A stretch of 64,000 nucleotides of DNA from Tannerella serpentiformis (GTDB lineage: Bacteria > Bacteroidota > Bacteroidia > Bacteroidales > Tannerellaceae): positions 124,001 to 188,000 of the forward strand of contig NZ_CP028365.1 of assembly GCF_003033925.1 (NCBI RefSeq). The letters run 5' to 3'. Under the pieces are notes generated by a model. The model saw only the letters and a list, made by a program, of their open reading frames with translations. It had not been told where the DNA came from and made no database searches. Of the stretch, positions 52,901-59,511 are shown piece by piece (within the stretch, counting starts at the first letter, position 1; every line of letters starts with the position of its first letter). The position numbers and the translations under genes were made by a program.

Positions 52901-53454
52901 TATTGCGCTTCCGGCGAGGTGCATTTTTTCTGGCTGAACAATTAAATATGGACCTGCTACCCGTCGTGCTTCACGGTACGGGACATGTTTTACCCAAGCA
53001 AGACTTCATGCTTCGCCGTGGCAGCATTCACGTTCGCGTGCTCCCTCGCATCACCCCCGCTGACACGCGTTTTGGCACGGACCACATCGCACGGGCCCGC
53101 CAGCTTCGCCAATTCTATCGTGCGGAATACGAGGCCCTTTGCCGCCGCGTAGAAACGCCCGCGTACTTCTCCGACCTTGTCCTCCACAACTATATTTATA
53201 AGGGGCCATCCGTCGAACGAGCTGTTCGCTACGCATTAAGCCAGCACGACAACTACACGGCCGAAATTTCCGCCCTGCCCGACAGCGGCGAAGTGACCCT
53301 ACGCAATACCGGCTACGGGGAGCAGCCCTTACTCGCTGCACTCGTCAAGCCCCATCTACGAATCACCGCCGTAGAACCCGACGACGATCGCCGTGCCATC
53401 GCCATGCATTGCGCCGCCCGCCCCGACAATCTCCAGTACGTCAGCGAGACCTAA
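49975..53454 (+). CDS. MMPL-type lipid exporter fused to an acyltransferase and a short methyltransferase-like end
   Basis: 1159 residues from ATG 49975 (MSHLILSIYDFF). Residues 1-800 are an RND/MMPL-like transporter with two halves of one plus five helices (IVNIILATFIFGQGDDYTIFM in the second half carries charged membrane residues). Residues 830-1060 form a PlsC-like acyltransferase with NHQSHLDL (NHxxxxD) and FPEGTRSPD. The last 90 residues (NTGYGEQPLLAALVKPHLRITAVEPDDDRRAIAMHCAA) look like the start of a Rossmann methyltransferase that ends early. MMPL-acyltransferase fusions occur in aryl polyene/flexirubin-type clusters, but no other such gene is here. Likely moves and acylates a lipid at the inner membrane (inference). 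Confidence 0.8.
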   Translation: MSHLILSIYDFFARHRALLFVLLLFLTAFCLFSAYRLGFKEDIARFLPNDSENARINNAYRDVILSNHITVYCSATDTTDEARAEQVEAIDALAERLRTMPDADRIQRLRYRIDPAEMMEVAEFVTDNMPYFLTDEDYQRIDSTLNRTAIARRLEADRDILTSSVGMILRPQLLADPLRLTEGAVDRLRNMQAGGRFSLFQDHIFADDGRALLMIECSIPASETSANERFIKNLKTCMAETEREFKGVSFHSFGAVEISLSNANRIRQDALFTGILSAVIILALLIYSFRSAREIGLVFAAVLFGGLFALAALHLIRGEASTIAVGISSIIFGIAINYPLHFIGHHHHTPDPRAVIKDIVRPLTVGNVTTVSAFMSLVFINSDAMRDLGWFASLLLVGTILFVLLFLPHLLPHRAVPRPDYSPFRWFTSRPWGSNRVVIGAVVFLTILLSFFSDGSSFEADMARINYMTDAHRKDFAHLRAMLSENQHILYYVTEGATPDSALEANEQSLAALADLKKRGDISRVGGIDGLIPSRARQAERLGRWEAFWKTRRDSVLHILNEEASRLGFRADAFGAFNASVSRSWSIEGLEFFNPLRQTVGGSYVFERPEKTMIVNLLYLDADRAPAVEKALNDRNTASIAFDAESMTRRMIASLSDNFNYVLYVCGFIVFIFLLFSLGRLELSLIAFLPLALSWVWILGLMGIFDMKFNIVNIILATFIFGQGDDYTIFMTEGLIYEYTYRRRTLASYKDSIALSAAIMFVGMGAMIFARHPALRSLGEVTVVGMFSVVVMAYIFPPFLFGFLTSTRGKARRMPVTLRNLLISIYAFTYFLVLSFGLTVVGWVMFTLGKKTSRKKAAYHRMLYSVARFTMHHFPQVRTTVENTCGEDFRRPSIILCNHQSHLDLMCLLMLTPKLIILTNDWVWHSPFYGQLIRYADFYPVTEGLDRTLEHLREAKHQGYSIAIFPEGTRSPDCSLLRFRRGAFFLAEQLNMDLLPVVLHGTGHVLPKQDFMLRRGSIHVRVLPRITPADTRFGTDHIARARQLRQFYRAEYEALCRRVETPAYFSDLVLHNYIYKGPSVERAVRYALSQHDNYTAEISALPDSGEVTLRNTGYGEQPLLAALVKPHLRITAVEPDDDRRAIAMHCAARPDNLQYVSET

Positions 53455-53482
53455 TCCGCCCCGCACCCTTCCCTATCGCCCA

Positions 53483-53533
53483 TAAAAAAGTCCCCCGCGC
53501 TAAGGATTGCTCCTTGCCCGGGGGACTTCTTTG
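53483..53533. terminator. Bidirectional terminator between convergent genes
   Basis: Stem aagtcccccg/cgggggactt (53489-53528) with A6 to the left, giving a T-run for the minus-strand gene, and ttcttt to the right for the plus-strand gene. Confidence 0.8.
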
Positions 53534-53613
53534 GATATGCCGAATGGCGAATGGCCAATACTTAGCCCAATTCAAGCGTTGCCATTGGCCATTAATCGTT
53601 AGCCGTTAAAAGA

Positions 53614-56589
53614 TTACTCCACGGCAACCTTCTCGGTCAGCGATCCGACGCGAACGATGTAGATACCCGACGGAAGCGATACAGACGTGTCGCCAGCGGG
53701 AGCAGTGAAGGAGCGAACGAGCGTACCCGAGACCGCGTAGATCTGTACGTCATCCGACGCGGGCAGCGACAGGTGCAACTGGCCAGCGGTGGCGTACACC
53801 TTCAGGCCGGAGAACTCCATGTTTGCTTGCGGGATAAGTACGTCGATGATGCTGGTGGCCTTTACGCCGCTGCCGTCAGCTGCGGTGGCGGTGATCGTCA
53901 CTTTGCCCTTCTTACGACCGATGGTGACGAGTCCCTTGGCGTCAACTTTGGCGATCGAGGTGTCGCTGCTGGCCCATGTCACGTTTTTGTTCGTCGCGTT
54001 GTCTGGCTTGACAGCTACCGAGAGCTGTACGTTCTTCTCTCCGTTGATGGTCACGTTCGGACGGTTCATTGTCAGGGACGTTACCTTGACCTCGGCGGCG
54101 CGCGGCGTCATTTTACCGCTGACGTTGTACTGCTTGATGACGACTGTGTCAAGGGCCACGCCATTGGTGGTTTTGAGGATCAGCAGCGCCTCACGAGAAA
54201 GCTGTGTCTTGTTCGGCTTGACGACGATCTTGACAGTGCCGTTGTAGCGGGAAGGTCCTGCCTCGCGGTCGTAGTTAACGGTGAGCCAGGTGAGCGTTGT
54301 GTCCGTGCCGGATACGCCCACGCGAAGCAGCTCAGCAGTTGCAGCGGGGGCAGCCGCCACTTCGCTCAGCGTAGGCAGCCAGGGTTGTTCGCTGTTGACG
54401 GTAACGGTACGCTCGCCACCCTTTTCGGAGGTCGACTCGAAGAGATTCTTGTCGTAGACGGTGGAGAAAGTGCCGTCCTGGGTGAGGGTGAACGAGGCAG
54501 CTTCTTTTCCCAGCTTGGTGAGGACGGTAACGGTGGCCGTACGCGGCTGGATGCTGGGGTTCTTTCCGGCAGCGCGGAAGGTGATCAGGGTGTCGTTGAC
54601 CGCCCCCGTGGCAGCCTTCTTCTTATCGACGCGGAGCCAGTCGGCTGAGATGCGAATGTTCCACTTGGCGGAGCCACTGATGCGGACCTCTTTCGTACCG
54701 CCGTTGACGGGGATTGTTCCCGGGGTAATGATTTGGACATTGATCTGGTTGCCCGTCTGGGTGACTTTGCGCGTTTGGACGAGTGCGCCGCCGTAGTAAA
54801 CACGGACGTAGCCTATGCGCGGACCGCCCGTCTCGTTAGCCTTGACGAGGAACTTGAAGGTGCGCGTGCCGCCGGCATAGCTGATGGAGTCCTTCTCCAC
54901 CTCGGCTTCTTTGATCTTTAGCCAATCTGTGTTGCGGGTGGACACGGCATAATTTGCGCTGCCGCTGAGGGCGAGGGCGAACTCTCCGCCAGCAGCGTCC
55001 ACGGGCTCGGGCAGACCGTTGATATTGAAGCTAAAATCGGTGGCAGACTGGCTGACGTTAGCCGTCCGCGTGATTTTGGGCACGCCCGTTTGCTCTGTCT
55101 CGACGGTGATCTTGGCCGTGCGACCGATGGTGGCGAGGTTCGGCAGGACGCGCACGGTAACGGTCTGGTCGTTGCCGCCCTGGCGGGCTGTCTGCGGGTT
55201 GCCCTGCGTGTCGAGGAACTGGATCCAGGGGCCGGCGTCGGACGTGATTCGCCAGCGGACGTTGCTCTTGACCTTGATCGAGATATTGCTGCCGGTGAAG
55301 GGCACATTCCGCAGCTGGGCGGTGTCTTCGAGCTCGAGGACGGCGCTTCCCGCGGCCTGATTGACGGTGACGGTGACGGTCGTGTCGTTTGCGGCAGTCT
55401 TGAGTGTCACGGTGGCCGAGCGGGCGGCGGAGGTGTTGGTGGTGTAGGTGAGGGTCACGCTACCGTTACCCGTTCCCGTCGTGGCACCCTCGGCGCTGAG
55501 CCAGTTTTGTCCGGCTTGCACGGTGGCCACCCAAGCGACGTTGGAGGCGATGTTGATCGTGTCCCTACCCGATCCGCCAGAAGCGGGGTTGGAGAAGGTT
55601 GTCGGGGTGACGGTGAAGGTGCGAGGCGTGCCAGCGGCGGGTTTGATGTGCAACCGGTAGTTGCTTGTAAAGTTTCCATCGTCTGTCTTCACTTGAATGA
55701 CGGCATCACCCACAGTAAGCGGTTTTACCGTGGCCGTAAGTCCCGAGCCCGGCTCGACGGCGGCCACTGTGGGAGTCAGACTTTCCCAAAAAACAGTCTT
55801 ATTTGTCGCCGTGTCCGGGGTGATGGTCGCCGTGATTGTGCGATTACCACTGTTGAGGACAACGGTGTCCTTATCCGGAGAAAAGCTCACGCCTGTAACG
55901 GGCACTGCGGCGGCATTGACAGTTACATTACAAGAGGCCGTGAAGTTACCATCGGCCGTCTTTACGCTAATCGTGGCTGAGCCTGCAGTGAGTGGAGTAA
56001 CCGTAGCCGTAAGACCGCTTCCGGAGACGGATGCTACCCCTGATGCAGAGGTTTCCCAAGTTACGCTCTTGTTCGAGGCGTTGATAGGAGCGACGGCTGC
56101 GGTCAGCGACAGGGTGGCTCCGCTCGCGGTAAGCGTTTCGTTAGATTTGTTCAGAGAGACTCCCGTAACGGCTATCGTGGCCGGCGCTTGGGCCTTCTGG
56201 CTGATCGTAATTATCTGCTTCAAAGCGGAACTATCCGTGGCGTAAACTTCGATTGTAGCTGTACGTGGGGAAGAGGTCGTGTTGACAGCGACATCTACGG
56301 TCACCGATCCTACACCCTTAGACCCGCTGGTTTGGGAGAGCGTAATCCAAGCGGGAACGGTTGACACTGACCACGCGGTATCGCTTTGGATAGTGAGAGT
56401 CACCGTGCCTCCAGTGTCGGCCACGCTGTCGGTTGGGGCGGCCGTGACGGTCAACTGCTTCGGTGCAGGCGCCGGGGCCGGAGCGGGGGCGGCCCAAGGT
56501 GCGAGATTCATTTCGCTGGCGGCCCAGAGGGAGCCGCCGATCGTGGTGAGGCAGGCCAGCGCCACGATCCAAGGGGTTGTTCTTTTCAT
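53614..56589 (-). CDS. Secreted BACON/Ig-like multidomain protein with T9SS-type C-terminus
   Basis: 991 residues from ATG 56589 (MKRTTPWIVALACLTTIGGSLWA, signal peptide), then a Pro-Ala linker (APAPAPAPAPK). It has about ten beta-sandwich domains: BACON-type repeats (for example SDTAWSVSTVPAWITLSQTSG) mixed with BIG2-type Ig-like repeats (VTGVSLNKSNETL, VTWETSASGVASVSG, and near 860-930 VTWASSDTSIAKVDAKGLVT). The C-terminal 75 residues end SGIYIVRVGSLTEKVAVE, a sorting-domain form of the type IX system. BACON domains are thought to bind mucin or carbohydrate. Probably a surface adhesin; no enzymatic domain is visible. Confidence 0.82.
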   Translation of the reverse strand: MKRTTPWIVALACLTTIGGSLWAASEMNLAPWAAPAPAPAPAPKQLTVTAAPTDSVADTGGTVTLTIQSDTAWSVSTVPAWITLSQTSGSKGVGSVTVDVAVNTTSSPRTATIEVYATDSSALKQIITISQKAQAPATIAVTGVSLNKSNETLTASGATLSLTAAVAPINASNKSVTWETSASGVASVSGSGLTATVTPLTAGSATISVKTADGNFTASCNVTVNAAAVPVTGVSFSPDKDTVVLNSGNRTITATITPDTATNKTVFWESLTPTVAAVEPGSGLTATVKPLTVGDAVIQVKTDDGNFTSNYRLHIKPAAGTPRTFTVTPTTFSNPASGGSGRDTINIASNVAWVATVQAGQNWLSAEGATTGTGNGSVTLTYTTNTSAARSATVTLKTAANDTTVTVTVNQAAGSAVLELEDTAQLRNVPFTGSNISIKVKSNVRWRITSDAGPWIQFLDTQGNPQTARQGGNDQTVTVRVLPNLATIGRTAKITVETEQTGVPKITRTANVSQSATDFSFNINGLPEPVDAAGGEFALALSGSANYAVSTRNTDWLKIKEAEVEKDSISYAGGTRTFKFLVKANETGGPRIGYVRVYYGGALVQTRKVTQTGNQINVQIITPGTIPVNGGTKEVRISGSAKWNIRISADWLRVDKKKAATGAVNDTLITFRAAGKNPSIQPRTATVTVLTKLGKEAASFTLTQDGTFSTVYDKNLFESTSEKGGERTVTVNSEQPWLPTLSEVAAAPAATAELLRVGVSGTDTTLTWLTVNYDREAGPSRYNGTVKIVVKPNKTQLSREALLILKTTNGVALDTVVIKQYNVSGKMTPRAAEVKVTSLTMNRPNVTINGEKNVQLSVAVKPDNATNKNVTWASSDTSIAKVDAKGLVTIGRKKGKVTITATAADGSGVKATSIIDVLIPQANMEFSGLKVYATAGQLHLSLPASDDVQIYAVSGTLVRSFTAPAGDTSVSLPSGIYIVRVGSLTEKVAVE

Positions 56590-56738
56590 TTTCGTAGATA
56601 TTTTGTTGTGTGTGTAATACGTGATCTGTGATGCGAAAAACGCAGCCAAACGCTGCGTCGGGGAAGCTAAAAAATGAAAAACGGAAAGCTAAAAACAAGT
56701 CGGGGAAACGGATAAGTGAAAAATCAAAAGCTAAAATC

Positions 56739-56990
56739 AGTAGGACTCACGCGTAAACCACAAAACGAATAGCTAAAAACAGTAGGGCTCACGCGTAAAC
56801 CGTAAAGCGAATAGCCAAAAACAGTAGGGCCCACGCGTAAACCACAAAACGAATAGCTAAAAACAGTAGGACTCACGCGCAAACCACAAAGCGAATAGCC
56901 AAAAACAGTAGGGCACACGCGCAAACCGCAAAGCGAATAGCCAAAAACAGTAGGACTCAAGCGTAAGACGCAAAACGAAAAACGGCCGGG
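56739..56990. repeat. Six-copy, 42-bp array
   Basis: agtagg starts at 56739, 56781, 56823, 56865, 56907 and 56949, all 42 bp apart. Units carry cacgcg[t/c]aaacc and cgaatagc[c/t]aaaaac. It lies between two co-directional minus-strand genes, upstream of the BACON gene. Confidence 0.92.
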
Positions 56991-57055
56991 CACCTGCGGG
57001 GTGAACGCATGCGCACGGCGTTTCTCGCTCTTAGACCATTGTCTCTCGTCTCGTC

Positions 57056-58039
57056 TTACTCTTCCGGAAGGTGGATGTCGGGGCCTCCGTCGCTGCCGCC
57101 CGGTTTGGGTTGTTCGCCGCCCGGTTTGGGCTGCTCGCCGGGGCCGGTGCCGGGCTGCTTGGGGTCCTTCGGATCCTTGGGCGCGTCGGGCTTTTTCGGG
57201 TCCTTGGGGTCTTTCGGATCGGCCGGCTTTTTGGGCTCCTTCGGCTCCTTGGGTCCCTTGGGATGCTTCTCGGCGGCGGATTTCTTCTGGGCCTCACTGA
57301 CGTTGTGGCGCGACTTGTAGCGGAGGGTGACCTGGTTCATCTGTTCGGCCAGGGCCTCGATGGCCGTGCGTTCCTCGTCCTTGGTGGTGGTCAAGTAGTT
57401 GGCTTGGAGCACCTGGCAGGCCACCAGATGGATCTTGTCGATGGCATCTCGGACGTCCCGAATGGACGGCAACTTGCTGCGTTCGATGATTTCGGCGTCG
57501 CTGGCTCCGCCCAGGGTCATGTATTCCGCGTTGACGGTGTGCAGTTGGCTCAGGGTGTCGGTGAGTCCCACGGCTGCCACGTCGGCCGGGGCCTTACCGA
57601 GGTCTTTTTCCAGCCCCAGGATGAGCCCGGATTTGATGTCGCAGCGCTTGTCGCGTGCTCCCAGATAGGGGGCCACGATGATGCTGAGGCGTTCGGCGGC
57701 TTCGATGGTCTCCTTCTTGGGCGCGTACTTCTGCTGGCGGATCATGCCGAAGAGGTGTATCAGCAGGCGGTCGCGCTCCTGATCTTTCTTCTGCTTGGCT
57801 TTGGTAAGGCCCGAAGTGGCGGTGACCTTGTTGATCTCCATCCCGACACCGTTCAGGCGATCCCACTCCTCAGCCATGCCGGCCGGCAGTTTGATCTTCG
57901 TTTGGTCGGCTGCCTTGACGTGCTTGAAAAGCTCTACTTGATAGGGTACATACTCCTCTGCGGAGAATCTCGAGGTGTTGGCTACGATAAAGTTTACTGT
58001 TTTTGGGAGCTCGTAGCTGCTCACTTTTTCTTTCGACAT
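57056..58039 (-). CDS. DUF6261-like protein with a Pro/Lys-rich tail
   Basis: 327 residues. A helical N-terminal domain of about 240 residues (VNFIVANTSRFSAEEYVPYQ ... DKIHLVACQVLQANYL) resembles the DUF6261 family of Bacteroidota (from memory; function unknown). The last 85 residues are a low-complexity Gly/Pro/Lys/Asp repeat (PKEPKEPKKPADPKDPKDPK) with GEQPKPGG. No signal peptide. A TAnnTTTG-like box (CATATTTG, 58066-58073) lies 26 nt before the start. The tail could be an interaction region. Confidence 0.65.
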   Translation of the reverse strand: MSKEKVSSYELPKTVNFIVANTSRFSAEEYVPYQVELFKHVKAADQTKIKLPAGMAEEWDRLNGVGMEINKVTATSGLTKAKQKKDQERDRLLIHLFGMIRQQKYAPKKETIEAAERLSIIVAPYLGARDKRCDIKSGLILGLEKDLGKAPADVAAVGLTDTLSQLHTVNAEYMTLGGASDAEIIERSKLPSIRDVRDAIDKIHLVACQVLQANYLTTTKDEERTAIEALAEQMNQVTLRYKSRHNVSEAQKKSAAEKHPKGPKEPKEPKKPADPKDPKDPKKPDAPKDPKDPKQPGTGPGEQPKPGGEQPKPGGSDGGPDIHLPEE

Positions 58040-58065
58040 AACATTACATGGTCTAGAATTGTGTG

Positions 58066-58073
58066 CAAATATG
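58066..58073 (-). promoter_or_regulatory. Candidate -7 box of the DUF6261-like gene
   Basis: Minus-strand CATATTTG, identical to the box at 6928-6935. A TTTG (58090-58093) lies upstream but at 16 nt, shorter than the usual 19. Confidence 0.35.
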
Positions 58074-58140
58074 GTGAATTTTACTCGAACAAATCTCTCA
58101 TTGTCTGAAGCGCGAAAAAACGTCTCTTTCGGGAAGCCTC

Positions 58141-58400
58141 TCCCACCTCAGACAAGGGGCGATCTGACGGCCCCAAAGGTACAACCATTTCTGACATAGA
58201 GAAGCTCTGCATGCAAAAAACTTTTACGGTCTCTGTCAATAAGAGATTTTAGACCCCCAAAGGTGACACTTTTTCAGACATAGAAAGGCTTCACGCATAG
58301 AAAACCCTTACAGCCTCTGTCAATAAGAGGTTCCGAGCCTTCGAAGGTGACACTGTCTCGGGCGCGAGGAGACTTCACCCCTCGGAGGGAGTCATTGTCT
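58141..58400. repeat. 84-bp array upstream of the DUF6261-like gene
   Basis: [a/g]aaggt starts at 58175, 58259 and 58343, 84 bp apart (2 x 42). Each unit repeats gacatagaaa-type and ctctgtcaataagag blocks. From 58400 to 58661 the sequence holds further scattered partial repeats (tattcaatgt, cattgtctcagacaat) but no regular period and no gene that I can support. Confidence 0.8.
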
Positions 58401-58661
58401 GAGATAATAATAAACAACTCATGCAGGTATTCAATGTTTCCGGAGACGATAATAAATATCGACGCTCTTATTTATCGTTGATTCGATCAATGATAGATAG
58501 TTAGATTAGGTATTTATCATTGTCTCAGACAATATTGAATACCTTAATCAGGCATTTAGCATTGTCCGAGACAACGGGTCTTTCCAAGCCTTCGTATCTC
58601 CCACCGACAGCGACAAGCTCGCGTCCCCGCACGTCTATACCTATATATATAGGCGCAAGGG

Positions 58662-59069
58662 CTAAACCTCGACCAATTCACGGCCAATGGAGCGCACCGT
58701 TCGCACGATCTCCTCAAAGCCCTGCTCCGACAGCTGTCGCGCCCCGCTGAGGTACTGGGCGAGGAGGCTCTGCGGCATTTTCATCCGCCGGGCTACAGCC
58801 GAGGCGTCCAGCTCCGGGTGCGCCATGAAGAAATCGTACAGCGGGCTGTGCGTCTTAGGCGTAAAGAATCCCTCGTAACAGAGGTCTTCATCCAGCTCCG
58901 GCCAGTGTATCCCCGCCCCGTCGGCCAGATAACGGGCGCGCTCGTCGGCGGTAGCGCGGGCCAGTCGCGGGTAGTCGACAAAGCGTTCGGCGGCCTCGCG
59001 TCCGTCCGCAGTGCGTATCCATATGGCGTCGTCGGTCAGCCAGATCTTTTCAATGTGTAGCATATCCAT
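58662..59069 (-). CDS. DUF2442/helix-turn-helix protein
   Basis: 135 residues. N-terminal DUF2442 (LHIEKIWLTDDAIWIRTADGREAAERFVDYPRL, about 1-75), then a helix-turn-helix-like C-terminus (ASAVARRMKMPQSLLAQYLSGARQ). It lies 5 nt after the DUF4160 gene on the same strand. DUF4160/DUF2442 pairs recur in bacteria and have been suspected to be toxin-antitoxin-like modules; this is not established. Confidence 0.75.
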   Translation of the reverse strand: MDMLHIEKIWLTDDAIWIRTADGREAAERFVDYPRLARATADERARYLADGAGIHWPELDEDLCYEGFFTPKTHSPLYDFFMAHPELDASAVARRMKMPQSLLAQYLSGARQLSEQGFEEIVRTVRSIGRELVEV

Positions 59070-59074
59070 TTTGT

Positions 59075-59314
59075 TTATCTTGATTGGTTAAAGAACCGAT
59101 TCCAATGCTCGGCAATGATTTCTTGATTCTCACGGATCACATGCTCTACGAGCTTGAGCTCCGATGGCTTCAGTCCGTGATTCTGCACCAGTGTGACGGG
59201 AAAGAGGTTGAATTTGGCTCGGATGTCTCCTTTTGTCACATGCACATGGATGGGTTCGTGGTCGTTAGAGTAAAACATGAATCGGAATCCGAAAAGGATG
59301 AAGATGGTGGGCAT
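59075..59314 (-). CDS. DUF4160 protein
   Basis: 79 residues with the DUF4160 hallmarks: FMFYSNDHEPIHVHVTKGDIRAKFNL and a C-terminal ENQEIIAEHWNRFF. The two conserved His in PIHVHV and the EHW motif define the family; function unknown. First gene of a two-gene unit, with a TATCTTTG promoter box about 28 nt upstream. Confidence 0.85.
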   Translation of the reverse strand: MPTIFILFGFRFMFYSNDHEPIHVHVTKGDIRAKFNLFPVTLVQNHGLKPSELKLVEHVIRENQEIIAEHWNRFFNQSR

Positions 59315-59341
59315 ACATGCAGGGGATATTTAGTGGTAGGG

Positions 59342-59349
59342 CAAAGATA
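59342..59349 (-). promoter_or_regulatory. Candidate -7 box of the DUF4160-DUF2442 unit
   Basis: Minus-strand TATCTTTG, a perfect TAnnTTTG match and identical to the box of the cobalamin operon. No clear TTTG at 19 nt. Confidence 0.45.
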
Positions 59350-59511
59350 CACGAGGAATCCCGATCGGCCTTCCCCCGCTCCCGGCCCTCCCCCACCCTA
59401 TTCGGCGCGACAAGGAGAGATCTTTTTTGCATTCGGGCTTCATTTTTTCGATTTTCATCCCCTTCTTTGCCCACGTTTTCAATAGACATCTCCACTTTTA
59501 TACCACACAAG

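Noticed and set aside
57071-58108. Open frame of 345 codons opposite the DUF6261-like gene
   Set aside because: Product is Gly/Leu/Val-rich with no recognisable domain; the minus-strand frame has a promoter-like box and family resemblance.
58520-58750. 76-codon frame overlapping the DUF2442 gene end
   Set aside because: Low-complexity Ser/Pro/Arg product, overlaps a supported gene on the other strand and lies in repeat-rich sequence.
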